The notes beneath the pieces are model-generated. The model did no database searches. It was not told the DNA's origin and worked only from the letters and a program-made list of their open reading frames with translations. Both the position numbers and the translations under genes were made by a program. 64,000 bases of DNA from contig CAZPHC010000012.1 of assembly GCA_964586155.1 (NCBI GenBank), forward strand, positions 97,725 to 161,724. Direction: 5' to 3'. Shown piece by piece: positions 40,876-48,976 of the stretch (position 1 is the first letter of the stretch; each line of letters begins with the position of its first letter). Source of the DNA: SXNM01 sp964586155. Lineage in GTDB: Bacteria; Myxococcota_A; UBA9042.

Positions 40876-41499
40876 TCAGGGGTCGAGCAGCAGCGCGGCG
40901 GCGCGCGTCACGAGCGAGAGGTCGCCGTCGATGCGCAGGCTGCCGCCCTTGAGGATGGCGCGGGCGTCAGCGCGGCTGGCGATCCAACCCGCGGCCTGGT
41001 CGGCGTCGACACGCACCGTCACCGTCGCCTGCTCGAAGGCGGGTGTGCCGCCGCCAAAGGTGATGACGATACGGTGGGTCTCGCCGAACGTCTTGTCGTG
41101 CAGCTCGATGGCGACGCTGCCGGCGAGCTTCGAGAGCGCGCGCGCCCGATCGTCACGCACCGGCAGCCGCGAGAGGTTGGGGATCTGCCGCGGCTTGCCG
41201 AGCCTGGCCATGATCTCGAGGCCGCGATCGCGCAGCGATCCGGCGACGAACTCGCGCAGCGTGGCGCGCTCGAGCGTCACCTGGCAGATGGGATCGGCCG
41301 CGGCGCCCTCGTGGACCTCGAGCCGCCCGTCGACCAGGCGGCTGCTCCAGGTGCCTCCGCCGGTGCCGAGGATGTGGACGACCGTCGCCTGCGACAGCGT
41401 CGCCTGCGGCAAGCGCACCGGCAGGTCGCGCGCGATCTCGCCGAAGATCTTGGCCGGCGACGTCGAGCGCGGCAGGCCCCAGAACTCGTCTGCGTTCAT
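40876..41499 (-). CDS. SCP2-like lipid-binding domain protein (tentative)
   Basis: This is a 207-residue soluble protein. Two related alpha/beta halves are suggested: GTWSSRLVDGRLEVHEGAAADPICQVTLERATLREFVAG and, near the C-terminus, RIVITFGGG...VTVRVDADQAAGWIASRADARAILKGGSLRIDGDLSLVTRAAALL. The final GGSLRIDGDLSLV followed by a hydrophobic helix is like the end of SCP2 sterol-carrier domains, which hold lipids in a tunnel. The start ATG has only a weak AGG upstream. It lies between the pseudokinase gene (74-nt gap) and the DUF6178 gene (106-nt gap) on the same strand. The family call is moderate; the ligand is unknown. Confidence 0.6.
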   Translation of the reverse strand: MNADEFWGLPRSTSPAKIFGEIARDLPVRLPQATLSQATVVHILGTGGGTWSSRLVDGRLEVHEGAAADPICQVTLERATLREFVAGSLRDRGLEIMARLGKPRQIPNLSRLPVRDDRARALSKLAGSVAIELHDKTFGETHRIVITFGGGTPAFEQATVTVRVDADQAAGWIASRADARAILKGGSLRIDGDLSLVTRAAALLLDP

Positions 41500-41573
41500 C
41501 GTGAACCTGTTCAGCTGCGGCCTTGGGAGCCAGTGGGGTCACGACGCGACGCCCACGCTCGCAGGACCTGGAC

Positions 41574-42953
41574 TCAGAACACCGCGGGTCCGTCGGACGG
41601 CTTCTTCACCGGCGGCTTGGCCACTGGCTCTTCCTCACGCGGCTTGGGCCGGGGCTTGGGCCGGCGCGGCTTGTCGTCCTCGACCACGGGCGCCACGGTG
41701 GGCGTCGCCTCGATGTAGACCGGCACCTCGCGCTCGACGACCTGGACCTCGGTCTTGGTCACCGTCTCCTTGACCGTCTTGGTCACGGTGTTGGTCTTGG
41801 TCACGATCTCGGGGTCGCGGGTCAAGAACCACGCCGCGGCGCCGCCGGCGCAGATGATGACCGCGACGGCGACGATGATCGCCGTGCGCAGCGTGCGGCG
41901 GCGCTTCTCGGCGGCCTGCTGCGCCGCGCGCGAGGCGGCGGCGGCTTCTTCGGCCCGACGCCGCGCCTCTTCGGCGGCCGCGGCCTCTTCTTCGGCGATG
42001 CGCTTTTTTTCGAGCAGCTTGCGCTTCTCGTCCTCGACCTGCTGCTTGGTCTTCTCGCTCTGGGTCTTGGCCTCCAAGATCTCCTTGAGGTACCCAGCGG
42101 TCTCGGCGGTGAAGTGGACGGTGCCGCGGTCGTCGTCGGCGTTGGCCGCCATGACCTCGGCCAGCAGGACCTGGGCGTCAGCGGGGCGGTCGCCGGGGCG
42201 CTTCTTGAGCGCGCGCTGCAGCACCAACTCGACCGGTGGCGCGAGGTCGGTGTCCGGGTTGGCCTGGCGCGGGCTCGGAGCCGCCGCCGTGCCGTGCTTG
42301 CGGCGGATCTCGGCCGGGTCTGCCGCGGCGAACGGCACGTCTCCGACGAGCATCTCGTAGAAGATGATGCCGAGCGCGTACACGTCGGCGCGCGCCGGCT
42401 GCATCGTCCGGGTCTTGACCGAGCCCGAGAGCTCGGGCGCCTCGTAGCGGGCCTCGTAGGCTTCGGTGCCTTGGACCTCGGACGCGTCGAGCAACACGAG
42501 ATCGCCGGTCTCGTCGGGGACCAGGCGCACATGGCGCGGCGTCAGGCCACCGTGGCCGCGGCCGGCGCCATGTCGCTCCTCGAGCGCGCGACAGAGCTTG
42601 CGCAGCAGACCGATCGCCTTCTCAGCGTGCAGTGGCTCACGCAGGATGATCTCGTCGAGGCCGACACCGGGCAACATGACGCCGCTGACGCCGCTCGGTG
42701 ACGCGTCGTAGGCGACGGTGGCCTGGTGGCGGTGGCTGCCAGTGCGCGAGAAATCCACGCCGAATTGCGTGACGGTCTCGCGACCGGTCAGGTCCGCGGT
42801 GTGGCCGAACGTGGTCGGGTTGCGGTCCCGGCGGGAGGGACCTGCGAGCCGCGACGGCAGCACGGCGCGATTGGTCGGCGGTGGTGGAGCGCCGACACCG
42901 CTACCGGGTGGTGTTCCGTTTGGGTCTTTCGGGTCGGACACGTTGCTCCCCAT
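41574..42953 (-). CDS. Membrane pseudokinase (degenerate Ser/Thr kinase fold, coil, TM, Lys/Pro tail)
   Basis: This is a 459-residue protein. Residues about 60-280 follow the Hanks kinase plan but the key residues are changed. The catalytic loop is HGGLTPRHV (134-142) instead of HRDLKPxN, the DFG position reads LDASE (155-159), and I see no glycine loop or VAIK lysine. Structural features are kept: YEAPE (170-174), DVYALGIIFYEMLVGDVPF with Asp190, and KRPGDRP. A charged coiled coil (about 285-355), a transmembrane segment (about 357-378) and a tail with repeated Lys/Thr/Val and Pro/Lys follow. It probably acts as a binding or scaffold module, not a kinase. A promoter just upstream supports this ATG over a TTG at 43022. 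Confidence 0.85.
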   Translation of the reverse strand: MGSNVSDPKDPNGTPPGSGVGAPPPPTNRAVLPSRLAGPSRRDRNPTTFGHTADLTGRETVTQFGVDFSRTGSHRHQATVAYDASPSGVSGVMLPGVGLDEIILREPLHAEKAIGLLRKLCRALEERHGAGRGHGGLTPRHVRLVPDETGDLVLLDASEVQGTEAYEARYEAPELSGSVKTRTMQPARADVYALGIIFYEMLVGDVPFAAADPAEIRRKHGTAAAPSPRQANPDTDLAPPVELVLQRALKKRPGDRPADAQVLLAEVMAANADDDRGTVHFTAETAGYLKEILEAKTQSEKTKQQVEDEKRKLLEKKRIAEEEAAAAEEARRRAEEAAAASRAAQQAAEKRRRTLRTAIIVAVAVIICAGGAAAWFLTRDPEIVTKTNTVTKTVKETVTKTEVQVVEREVPVYIEATPTVAPVVEDDKPRRPKPRPKPREEEPVAKPPVKKPSDGPAVF

Positions 42954-42992
42954 CAGGACAACTTGGATCCGCGCGTTCGGGCGGCCCGCGCG

Positions 42993-43022
42993 AGTGTACC
43001 GCCGACCCGCGAGCCATGACAA
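42993..43022 (-). promoter_or_regulatory. Promoter of the pseudokinase-SCP2-DUF6178 unit
   Basis: TTGTCA (43022-43017, five of six) and TACACT (42998-42993, four of six) on the minus strand, 18-nt spacer, 39 nt upstream of the pseudokinase ATG. Confidence 0.55.
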
Positions 43023-43123
43023 CGGCAGCGCGGGTTTCTGCTGGTTTCACAGCCCTACGCTGGTTGCAGATGCGATCACGTCCTCGCCGCTGACGAGGGC
43101 CGCCGACGAGTGCCTGGCGTGGC

Positions 43124-45730
43124 TCAGGGCGGCGCCCCAGCCGACGCGGCCCCCGGGCCGGGCTGCTCGCCGGGCTGCTCGCCGGGCTGCTCGCCGGGCT
43201 GCTCGCCGGGCTCTTGGTTCGTGCCGGGCCTGGCCGGCAGCGCCCGCAACAGCGCCCTCGCCTCGTCGCCGGTCGGCGGAGGCCGACGCGCGGTGCCACG
43301 GCGGACGTCCGGGGTCGAGGGGCGCGAAGAGGCGTCCTTGGCGTCGGGCTCGCCGTCGTGCTGCGGATCGCAGCGTGCGACGACGAAGAACGCGCTGTCG
43401 TTGGACAGCAGCCGGCACGACCAGCTGCGGATGGTCGCGAAGTTCGCGTCGCCACGATCACGCAGCGTCTTGCTGACCGAGCGCAGCTTGCCCTCGACAC
43501 CGCCGCGCCGGCCGCGCTCCATCAGCACATAGAGCGTCTTGCCCTTGTTCATCTCGCGCAGGTACGGCTCGAACTGCTCGGCCTCCTTGTTGATCGGGCG
43601 GATCTCGTTGTTGGAGTACATCGTCTCGCCGCGCCACGTGATCAGCCACGAGATGATGTCTTCGGAGCAGACGCGCTTGGGCTTGCTGTCGAAGAAGCCG
43701 ACCAGGCCGTCCAGCCCCGCGCGCGCGATGAGCGGCGTATACGCCTCGACGATCGGCTCGGGCTGCGGCAGCGGCGTGCAGTCGTCGTAGTAGGCCTCGA
43801 AGAGGTAGCGCTGCGACCACGACGGCGTCAGCGACGGCATGTAGACGTTCAAGGTCCAGAGCGCGAGCAGCACGGCGGTCGCCGTCATCGCCACACGCAT
43901 CGCCGAGAGGCCGCGCCGCCACAGGCCGACGAGCACCAGCAGGGCCGCCGCGCCGCCGATCCAGGGCACGAACGTGCCGTAGCGCAGCCACGCCTGCTGC
44001 AACAGCAGGGCCGTCGTCTCGCCGACGTACTTGCCGAAGGGCTGATCGCGCCACGGCAGCAGGGGCTCGGCGTCCGAGCGCCACTTGACCACCTCGTCCC
44101 AATCGAGCGGCAGGTTGTCGGGCAGCGGCCGGTCGTATTTGTAGGTGAACATGTTGCGCAGGCTCTGCGGCTCGTCGATCAACGTCACCAGGACCGCGAG
44201 CGCCAGGCCCGTCGCGAGCAGCAGCTGCAGCCGGCGGGCCCGGTCGCCGAGTCGGTCGAGGTCCAGCAAGTAGAAGCCGACCAACATGCCCAGCGCCGGC
44301 GCCGCGGGCAGGATGTAGTGGTGGAACTTGGTCGACGAGACCGTGAACACGGCGAACGCGACCGCGAACCAGACAAAGACGAACGAGCGCATCGCCTGGC
44401 CGCGTTCGGAGTCGACGCCCGCGGCGAGCACACGGGGCGGCCGCGCGATCGAGACCAGGGCCATCGGCACCAGCGCCGTCCAGGGGAACAGGCCGTAGGC
44501 GAGCCACTCGATGAAGTGCTCGAACGTGCCCTGGTCGATCTGGTGCACGCCCGAGCCGACGCGATTGAAGTGATCGTGGATGAAGAAGCGATCGTAGTAG
44601 GCGCGGCCGTGGCGACAGAACATCGCGACATACCACGGCAACCCGGCGACGAGGAAGAGCGGGATGCCGCGCAGCAGTTCGACCTTGGCCAGCACCCGCC
44701 AATGCCCGGTCACCAGCAGCCAGACGAACAAGATCGCGCCCGGCAGCATGAAGCCGAGCAGGCCCTTGGCGTAGGTGGCCTGCGCCAGCATCAGGTAGAA
44801 GCAGAGCAGCAGCATCCGCCGCAGCCAGCCGTCCTTGTCGGCGTCGCTCCAGCCCAGCTTGCGGCCGCGCCAGATCGGCCACAGCACCGAGCCGACGATG
44901 ACAAGCGCCGGCGGCAGGTAGAACGCGAGGTGCCAGACGCCGTTCTGCTGGATCGTGGCCACCCAGGCTGCCGCGCCGCTGAGGCCGGCCGCGGCGTTGG
45001 CGTCGACCAGGTCGCTGGCGATGATGCCGAGCTGCGGCCCGAGGTTCGCCAGCACAAAGAGCAGGAACAGCCCGACCCGGCGCGCGAACGCGGCGTCGCT
45101 GAGCTTCTCGTGGCGGCCAAAGACCGCGGCGACGAAGAACGACATGCCGATGGTCAGCGTCGCGACGAAGGGCATGTCGGTCTGGGCCTGGCGGCTGACC
45201 ATGTAGATGAAAGGCGAGAGGCCGACCACGGTCGCGGCCCAGAAGGCGTAGGGGCGCGACAAGGCGCGCTCGACGGCGAGGTAGATCGAGGCCACGGCGC
45301 TGGCGCCGATCAGCGCGATCGGCAGGCGGAACGCCCAGTCGGAGTAGCCGATCAGCTTCAGGAAGCTGACCTCGGCCCAGAAGATCCAGATCGGCTTGCT
45401 GTAGAACCACGAGCCGGCGACCGGCTCGCTGCCGATCTTGGTCTTGTAGCCCCACCAGGGGTTCACCCAGTCGTAGCTCTCGAGCATGGTGCGCGAGACC
45501 TCGCCGTAGTGTGTCTCCCAGGGGTCCCACAGGCCAAAGCTGCCGCAATTCCAGACGTAGAGCAGGTAGATCGCGCCGATCGTCAGCCAGCGCCACAGCC
45601 GCTCACTGCGGCCGTTGACGAAGGGATCCAGCGTCGACGGGTGGGACAGGATGGCGAGGGGGTGCTTGGACGCGCCGGCCACCGCGATCGGTTCGGCCTG
45701 CGCCGACCCCTGCGTTGCTGTTGGATCCAC
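43124..45730 (-). CDS. GT39/ArnT-like integral membrane glycosyltransferase
   Basis: An 868-residue inner-membrane protein using a polyprenyl-phosphate sugar donor to glycosylate an envelope acceptor. Signature: first transmembrane segment, then the periplasmic loop GLWDPWETHYGEVSR (Asp69 the likely catalytic base, Glu72 conserved), followed by about 11 more hydrophobic segments and a conserved STKFHHYILPA stretch as in ArnT/PMT enzymes. The C-terminal 200 residues form a soluble periplasmic domain ending in a low-complexity EPGEQPGEQP tail. The chosen GTG has GAGGTG just upstream and lies 60 nt downstream of a -10 box; longer in-frame starts (for example 45799) would lie upstream of that promoter. 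Acceptor unknown: lipid A, O-antigen or protein. Confidence 0.88.
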   Translation of the reverse strand: MDPTATQGSAQAEPIAVAGASKHPLAILSHPSTLDPFVNGRSERLWRWLTIGAIYLLYVWNCGSFGLWDPWETHYGEVSRTMLESYDWVNPWWGYKTKIGSEPVAGSWFYSKPIWIFWAEVSFLKLIGYSDWAFRLPIALIGASAVASIYLAVERALSRPYAFWAATVVGLSPFIYMVSRQAQTDMPFVATLTIGMSFFVAAVFGRHEKLSDAAFARRVGLFLLFVLANLGPQLGIIASDLVDANAAAGLSGAAAWVATIQQNGVWHLAFYLPPALVIVGSVLWPIWRGRKLGWSDADKDGWLRRMLLLCFYLMLAQATYAKGLLGFMLPGAILFVWLLVTGHWRVLAKVELLRGIPLFLVAGLPWYVAMFCRHGRAYYDRFFIHDHFNRVGSGVHQIDQGTFEHFIEWLAYGLFPWTALVPMALVSIARPPRVLAAGVDSERGQAMRSFVFVWFAVAFAVFTVSSTKFHHYILPAAPALGMLVGFYLLDLDRLGDRARRLQLLLATGLALAVLVTLIDEPQSLRNMFTYKYDRPLPDNLPLDWDEVVKWRSDAEPLLPWRDQPFGKYVGETTALLLQQAWLRYGTFVPWIGGAAALLVLVGLWRRGLSAMRVAMTATAVLLALWTLNVYMPSLTPSWSQRYLFEAYYDDCTPLPQPEPIVEAYTPLIARAGLDGLVGFFDSKPKRVCSEDIISWLITWRGETMYSNNEIRPINKEAEQFEPYLREMNKGKTLYVLMERGRRGGVEGKLRSVSKTLRDRGDANFATIRSWSCRLLSNDSAFFVVARCDPQHDGEPDAKDASSRPSTPDVRRGTARRPPPTGDEARALLRALPARPGTNQEPGEQPGEQPGEQPGEQPGPGAASAGAPP
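43159..43206 (-). repeat. Four exact 12-nt repeats (GEQP tail)
   Basis: CGGGCTGCTCGC occurs four times in tandem without mismatch and encodes the Gly-Glu-Gln-Pro repeats at the end of the glycosyltransferase. Confidence 0.9.
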
Positions 45731-46254
45731 GGGCACCTCACGCGCGCTGCCATGGCGACAAGACCGCCACACCGCCGATGCGGCGGCGTTTGATACCATC
45801 GGGGACCGACAAGTCAACGCGATGTCCATGATCGACATCGCGGCCGGGCCCGCCGGACCTCGCCAAAAACGCCGCGCGGGACCCAGTGGCACCTTGGTCC
45901 CGCGCGGATGGCAGCCGTCAATGTACGCAGACAAGCAGGAGGGACCCACGTCCGTCTCTTCCTGGTACAGTGCACAGGCCGTGCCAAGTCCGAATGTGAT
46001 CAGAATGTCAGATCCTCCGCGAGATCGCTGGAGATCTGCCAAAACAGCGGATCGTCGGATCTGCTCGCGCCGACATCGATGTCAGTTATCATGCACGAAG
46101 TGCGTGTTTATTCGGGGCCGGATCCAGAAGTCTCGGTTTTGACGGAAGAAATTGAAACGCGACATCGACGTCACGCTGGCCAGGACTGACACTTCATGTC
46201 GGGGGGCGCGCACGCACCGCGCTCGACGCCGGCGACAGGCGGCGCGACGGCGTC
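45731..46254. other. 524-nt intergenic region upstream of the glycosyltransferase
   Basis: No convincing gene is seen. A short minus-strand reading frame of 28 codons exists near 46190-46105 but has no ribosome binding site or neighbour support. The part 46010-46180 is AT-richer than the surroundings and contains several GATC-centred stretches, including GGAGATCTGCC near 46030. The glycosyltransferase promoter lies at its left end. It may hold regulatory sites or a small RNA, which I cannot establish. Confidence 0.5.
45790..45817 (-). promoter_or_regulatory. Promoter of the GT39-like glycosyltransferase gene
   Basis: TTGACT (45817-45812) and TATCAA (45795-45790) on the minus strand with a 16-nt spacer, 60 nt upstream of the GTG start. 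Confidence 0.55.
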
Positions 46255-47013
46255 TCAGCGCAGCCAGCTCAAGCCAACGCGTGCGCGCAGGAACGCCTGG
46301 CTGCCGGGCAGGCCGCCCGGGCCGTAGAAATCAAAGCCGCTGTCGATCTTGGCGAACAGCCAGGTCGTCGGCGTCAGCTTGGCCTCGGCGCCGATGCCCG
46401 CCGTCAGCGGCACCGAGAGCACGGTGTCCGGGACGACGAAGAAGCCCACCGCCGTCGCCACCGACACGGCGAGGCGCACGTCCGGGGCGAGCTCGCGGCT
46501 GATCGTGAGGCCCCCTGCCAGGGGCGTCAGGCCCAGCGCCGTGCCGCCAACCTTGCTGGTCGGGGGGTGGTCGCGGCCGAGGACATGCAGGACGAGCTCC
46601 GGCTCGCTGACGAGGGCGATCGACCATCCGGCGCTCTCGGCCAGGCGCAGGCGCAGCGTGGCGCCGATCGTGACGCCGCCGCCACCGATGCGCACGCCAC
46701 GGCCATATTGGAAACGCAGGCGCCCGGCCGCGTCGGCGATCGAGCTGATGCCCTGCAGGTACGCGACCTCGAGGTCGGGCAGGCCAGCGGACACGATCAG
46801 CGCCGACTCGCCCTGCGCCAGCGTCTCGGCCCCGATCCAGGACAGCGGCGGTGGCGCGAACGCGGCGTCTTCGGCCGAGACGATGAGGCCTCCGCCGTCG
46901 GCGTGGGCCGGGGACGGCAGCGCCAGCGACGGCAACAGCCCGCAGAGCACGAGCGCCAGCGTGCGCAGCCTGCTGCCGACGCCGATCAAGAGGGGCTGGT
47001 GGTGCTTGCTCAT
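46255..47013 (-). CDS. Exported outer-membrane barrel-like protein
   Basis: This is a 252-residue protein. The signal peptide (core TLALVLCGLLPSLAL, cleavage after AHA) is followed by alternating strands rich in Gly, Val and Leu such as GGGGVTIGATLRLRLAES, APDVRLAVSVATAVGFFV and PTTWLFAKIDSGFDFYG. It ends in ARVGLSWLR, so the last aromatic is two residues from the end, close to a beta-signal. No family is recognised. GGAGG five bases before the ATG fixes the start. It follows the sigma-54 activator gene on the same strand by 61 nt, so that regulator could act on it. Confidence 0.8.
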   Translation of the reverse strand: MSKHHQPLLIGVGSRLRTLALVLCGLLPSLALPSPAHADGGGLIVSAEDAAFAPPPLSWIGAETLAQGESALIVSAGLPDLEVAYLQGISSIADAAGRLRFQYGRGVRIGGGGVTIGATLRLRLAESAGWSIALVSEPELVLHVLGRDHPPTSKVGGTALGLTPLAGGLTISRELAPDVRLAVSVATAVGFFVVPDTVLSVPLTAGIGAEAKLTPTTWLFAKIDSGFDFYGPGGLPGSQAFLRARVGLSWLR

Positions 47014-47074
47014 CGATGCCTCCGCCGTCGGACCGCCCGACGCAGCGGCAATCGTCCGCCCCCGCCCCGCAGCG

Positions 47075-48385
47075 TCAAGAAAACGCCGGCTCGCGCAGGT
47101 CACGGGCCAGGCGGAAGAAGGTCGCCCGCGGCAAACCACTGCGGCGCCAGGCCGCGACCCCGTCCTGCGGCGCGGCCATCGCCGCCCGGACCGCGGCGAT
47201 CCGGCTCGGCAGGTCGCGCGGCGCCCCCTCGACCAGCGGAGCCGACGCCGGCACCGAGGGCGTGCGTCGACCGAAGCGACGGCTGCTCGCAAGCGCAGCG
47301 TGGACCTCGTCGACGCCACAGGGGGCGCCGTCGAGCGCGATCTCCAGGCGCCGCGCGACATTGCGCAGCTCGCGCAGGTTGCCGGGCCAGCCGTGCGCCA
47401 GCAGCAGGCGCCGCGCCGGCACCGGCAGCGCCTGGCCGAGCCAGAGCTCGAGCAGGTCGGCGGCGTCGTCCGCGCGCTGCGGCAGCGGCGGCAGCTCGAC
47501 CTCGGCGATGGCGAGGCGGTGGTACAGGTCGAGGCGGAAGCGGCCCTGGGCGACCATCGCCTCGAGATCGCGGTGGGTCGCGGCGACCAGGCGCACGTCC
47601 ACCTTGCGTGTGCTTCCGCCGAGCGGCGTGATCTCGGCCGTCTCGAGCACCCGCAGCAGCGCGGCCTGGGCACCGTCATCGAGCTCGCCGATCTCGTCCA
47701 GCAGCAGGGTGCCGCCGTCGGCCTGACCGAACGCCCCTTCGCGGTCGGCGACGCTGCCGGTGTAGGCGCCCCGCCGCGCGCCGAACAGCTCGGCGTGCAG
47801 CGTCTCGCGCGGCAGCGACGCCGCCGAAATCGCGACGAAGGGCCGATCGCGCCGCGGCGACGCGTCGTGCAGCAGGCGGGCCGCGAGCTCCTTGCCCGTG
47901 CCCGACTCGCCGGTCAGCAGCACCGGCCACGGCGCGCGCGCCGCCAGCAGCAGCTCGGCCCACGCCTGCCAGACGGGCTCGGCGCCAGAGACGCCCGCGC
48001 CCGCGCGCAGCAGCACCCGTCCGCCCCCTGCCGGGCGCAGCCCTTCGACCTCGGCGAAGACGACCAGCGCGACGCTGCCGAGCCGCAGCACGCTGCCCGC
48101 CGGCAGGCGCCGTGGCCGGGCGTCGAGGCGGCCCAAGCCGTCGCAGCGGGCGTCGCCGCGCCCGATGGCCACGATGGCGTCCCCGTCCGGGCGCAGGCGG
48201 ATCGCGGCGTCGCCCGGCACGCCGGAGAGCACGTGATCGGCGTCGCCCTCGCCCGCGATCAGGATGCGGCCGTCGACCGCGACCCGGCGCCAGCGGCCGC
48301 GCTCGCGGACGAGCAGCGACCACGCCGACGGCTCCTGCCTTGCTGGCTGCGCGGCCTGCCGCGCCGGTTGCTGCGCGCCGATCAT
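47075..48385 (-). CDS. Sigma-54-dependent activator with FHA-like N-terminal domain
   Basis: This is a 436-residue transcription activator. Residues about 22-112 are beta-rich with GRILIAGEGDADHVL and an RLGS-type end, like a degenerate FHA/forkhead-associated sensor rather than a receiver domain. The AAA+ ATPase domain has Walker A GESGTGKE (159-166), the sigma-54 contact loop GAYTGS (206-211, usually GAFTGA), Walker B GGTLLLDE, arginine region FRLDLYHRL and WPGNLREL. The C-terminal GLPRATFFRLARDL is a Fis-like helix-turn-helix. Its ATG overlaps the upstream small gene (ATGA). Targets would have a GG-N10-GC -24/-12 promoter, which I did not find with confidence nearby. Confidence 0.93.
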   Translation of the reverse strand: MIGAQQPARQAAQPARQEPSAWSLLVRERGRWRRVAVDGRILIAGEGDADHVLSGVPGDAAIRLRPDGDAIVAIGRGDARCDGLGRLDARPRRLPAGSVLRLGSVALVVFAEVEGLRPAGGGRVLLRAGAGVSGAEPVWQAWAELLLAARAPWPVLLTGESGTGKELAARLLHDASPRRDRPFVAISAASLPRETLHAELFGARRGAYTGSVADREGAFGQADGGTLLLDEIGELDDGAQAALLRVLETAEITPLGGSTRKVDVRLVAATHRDLEAMVAQGRFRLDLYHRLAIAEVELPPLPQRADDAADLLELWLGQALPVPARRLLLAHGWPGNLRELRNVARRLEIALDGAPCGVDEVHAALASSRRFGRRTPSVPASAPLVEGAPRDLPSRIAAVRAAMAAPQDGVAAWRRSGLPRATFFRLARDLREPAFS

Positions 48386-48831
48386 GCCGCACCTCCGAGC
48401 GTCGAAGAGCCGGCCACGTCGGCGCCGAGCACCAGCTCGTCGACCAGCCCGGTGACGAAAGCCGACGCGGCCACGCCCGGCAGCGCCTGCAGCAGCGCGC
48501 GGCCCTGGCCGGGCAGCCCGGCGGCGGCCACGACCAGCGCCAGCTGCACCAACCACAGCGCCAGCGCCTCGGATCGGGGCGCGATCACGGCCTCGTAGCG
48601 ACGCCGGTCCGACGACGCGATCGCCTGCAGCTCCTCGATCAGCCCGATCGACGCGCGCAGGGCCTGCACGCTGGGTCGCTGGCAACGGACCTGGTCGATC
48701 GTGGCGTCGAGTCGGGCTTCGAGGCCCGCGACCTGCTCGCCGCAGGCGGGGGCAGCGGCGGCCGGCGGGGCAGCGGGGCGGGGCGTCGACCAGGGGCGAG
48801 GCGGGGCAATCGGAGCGATGGGGCAGAGCAT
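48382..48831 (-). CDS. Small Pro/Ala-rich helical protein coupled to the sigma-54 activator
   Basis: This is a 149-residue protein. A Pro-rich start (about 1-35) leads into helices EQVAGLEARLDATIDQV and ASIGLIEELQAIASSDRRRYEAVI, then a hydrophobic segment (ALALWLVQLALVVAAAGLPG) that could be membrane-embedded or a packed helix. No family is recognised. A perfect AGGAGGT lies before the ATG, and the stop overlaps the activator start by four bases. It may be a partner or modulator of the activator; this is inference from the coupling. It is divergent from the Wzy-like gene. Confidence 0.7.
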   Translation of the reverse strand: MLCPIAPIAPPRPWSTPRPAAPPAAAAPACGEQVAGLEARLDATIDQVRCQRPSVQALRASIGLIEELQAIASSDRRRYEAVIAPRSEALALWLVQLALVVAAAGLPGQGRALLQALPGVAASAFVTGLVDELVLGADVAGSSTLGGAA

Positions 48832-48976
48832 CACGACCTCCTGGCGGCGTCGTTGCGCCGCGTTGTACCCATCCAATTCGCTCCGCGCGGAATTTTGGTT
48901 CGGCAGATTTTGCCGTCGCTGGCAAAACAGTCGGTGCGTGCCGTATCCTCGCGCCCCCGTTGGACAGGAGGACCCC

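Noticed and set aside
42954..43022. Longer pseudokinase start at the TTG at 43022
   Set aside because: The -35 box overlaps that codon and the -10 box lies downstream of it, so it would not be transcribed; the ATG at 42953 fits.
43214..45793. Long plus-strand open frame (859 codons) opposite the glycosyltransferase gene
   Set aside because: No recognisable domains, Arg/Gln/Ala-rich, antisense to a clear membrane enzyme with catalytic motif.
46105..46190. 28-codon minus-strand reading frame in the gap before the glycosyltransferase
   Set aside because: No ribosome binding site, no promoter and no coupling to a neighbour; chance occurrence is likely.
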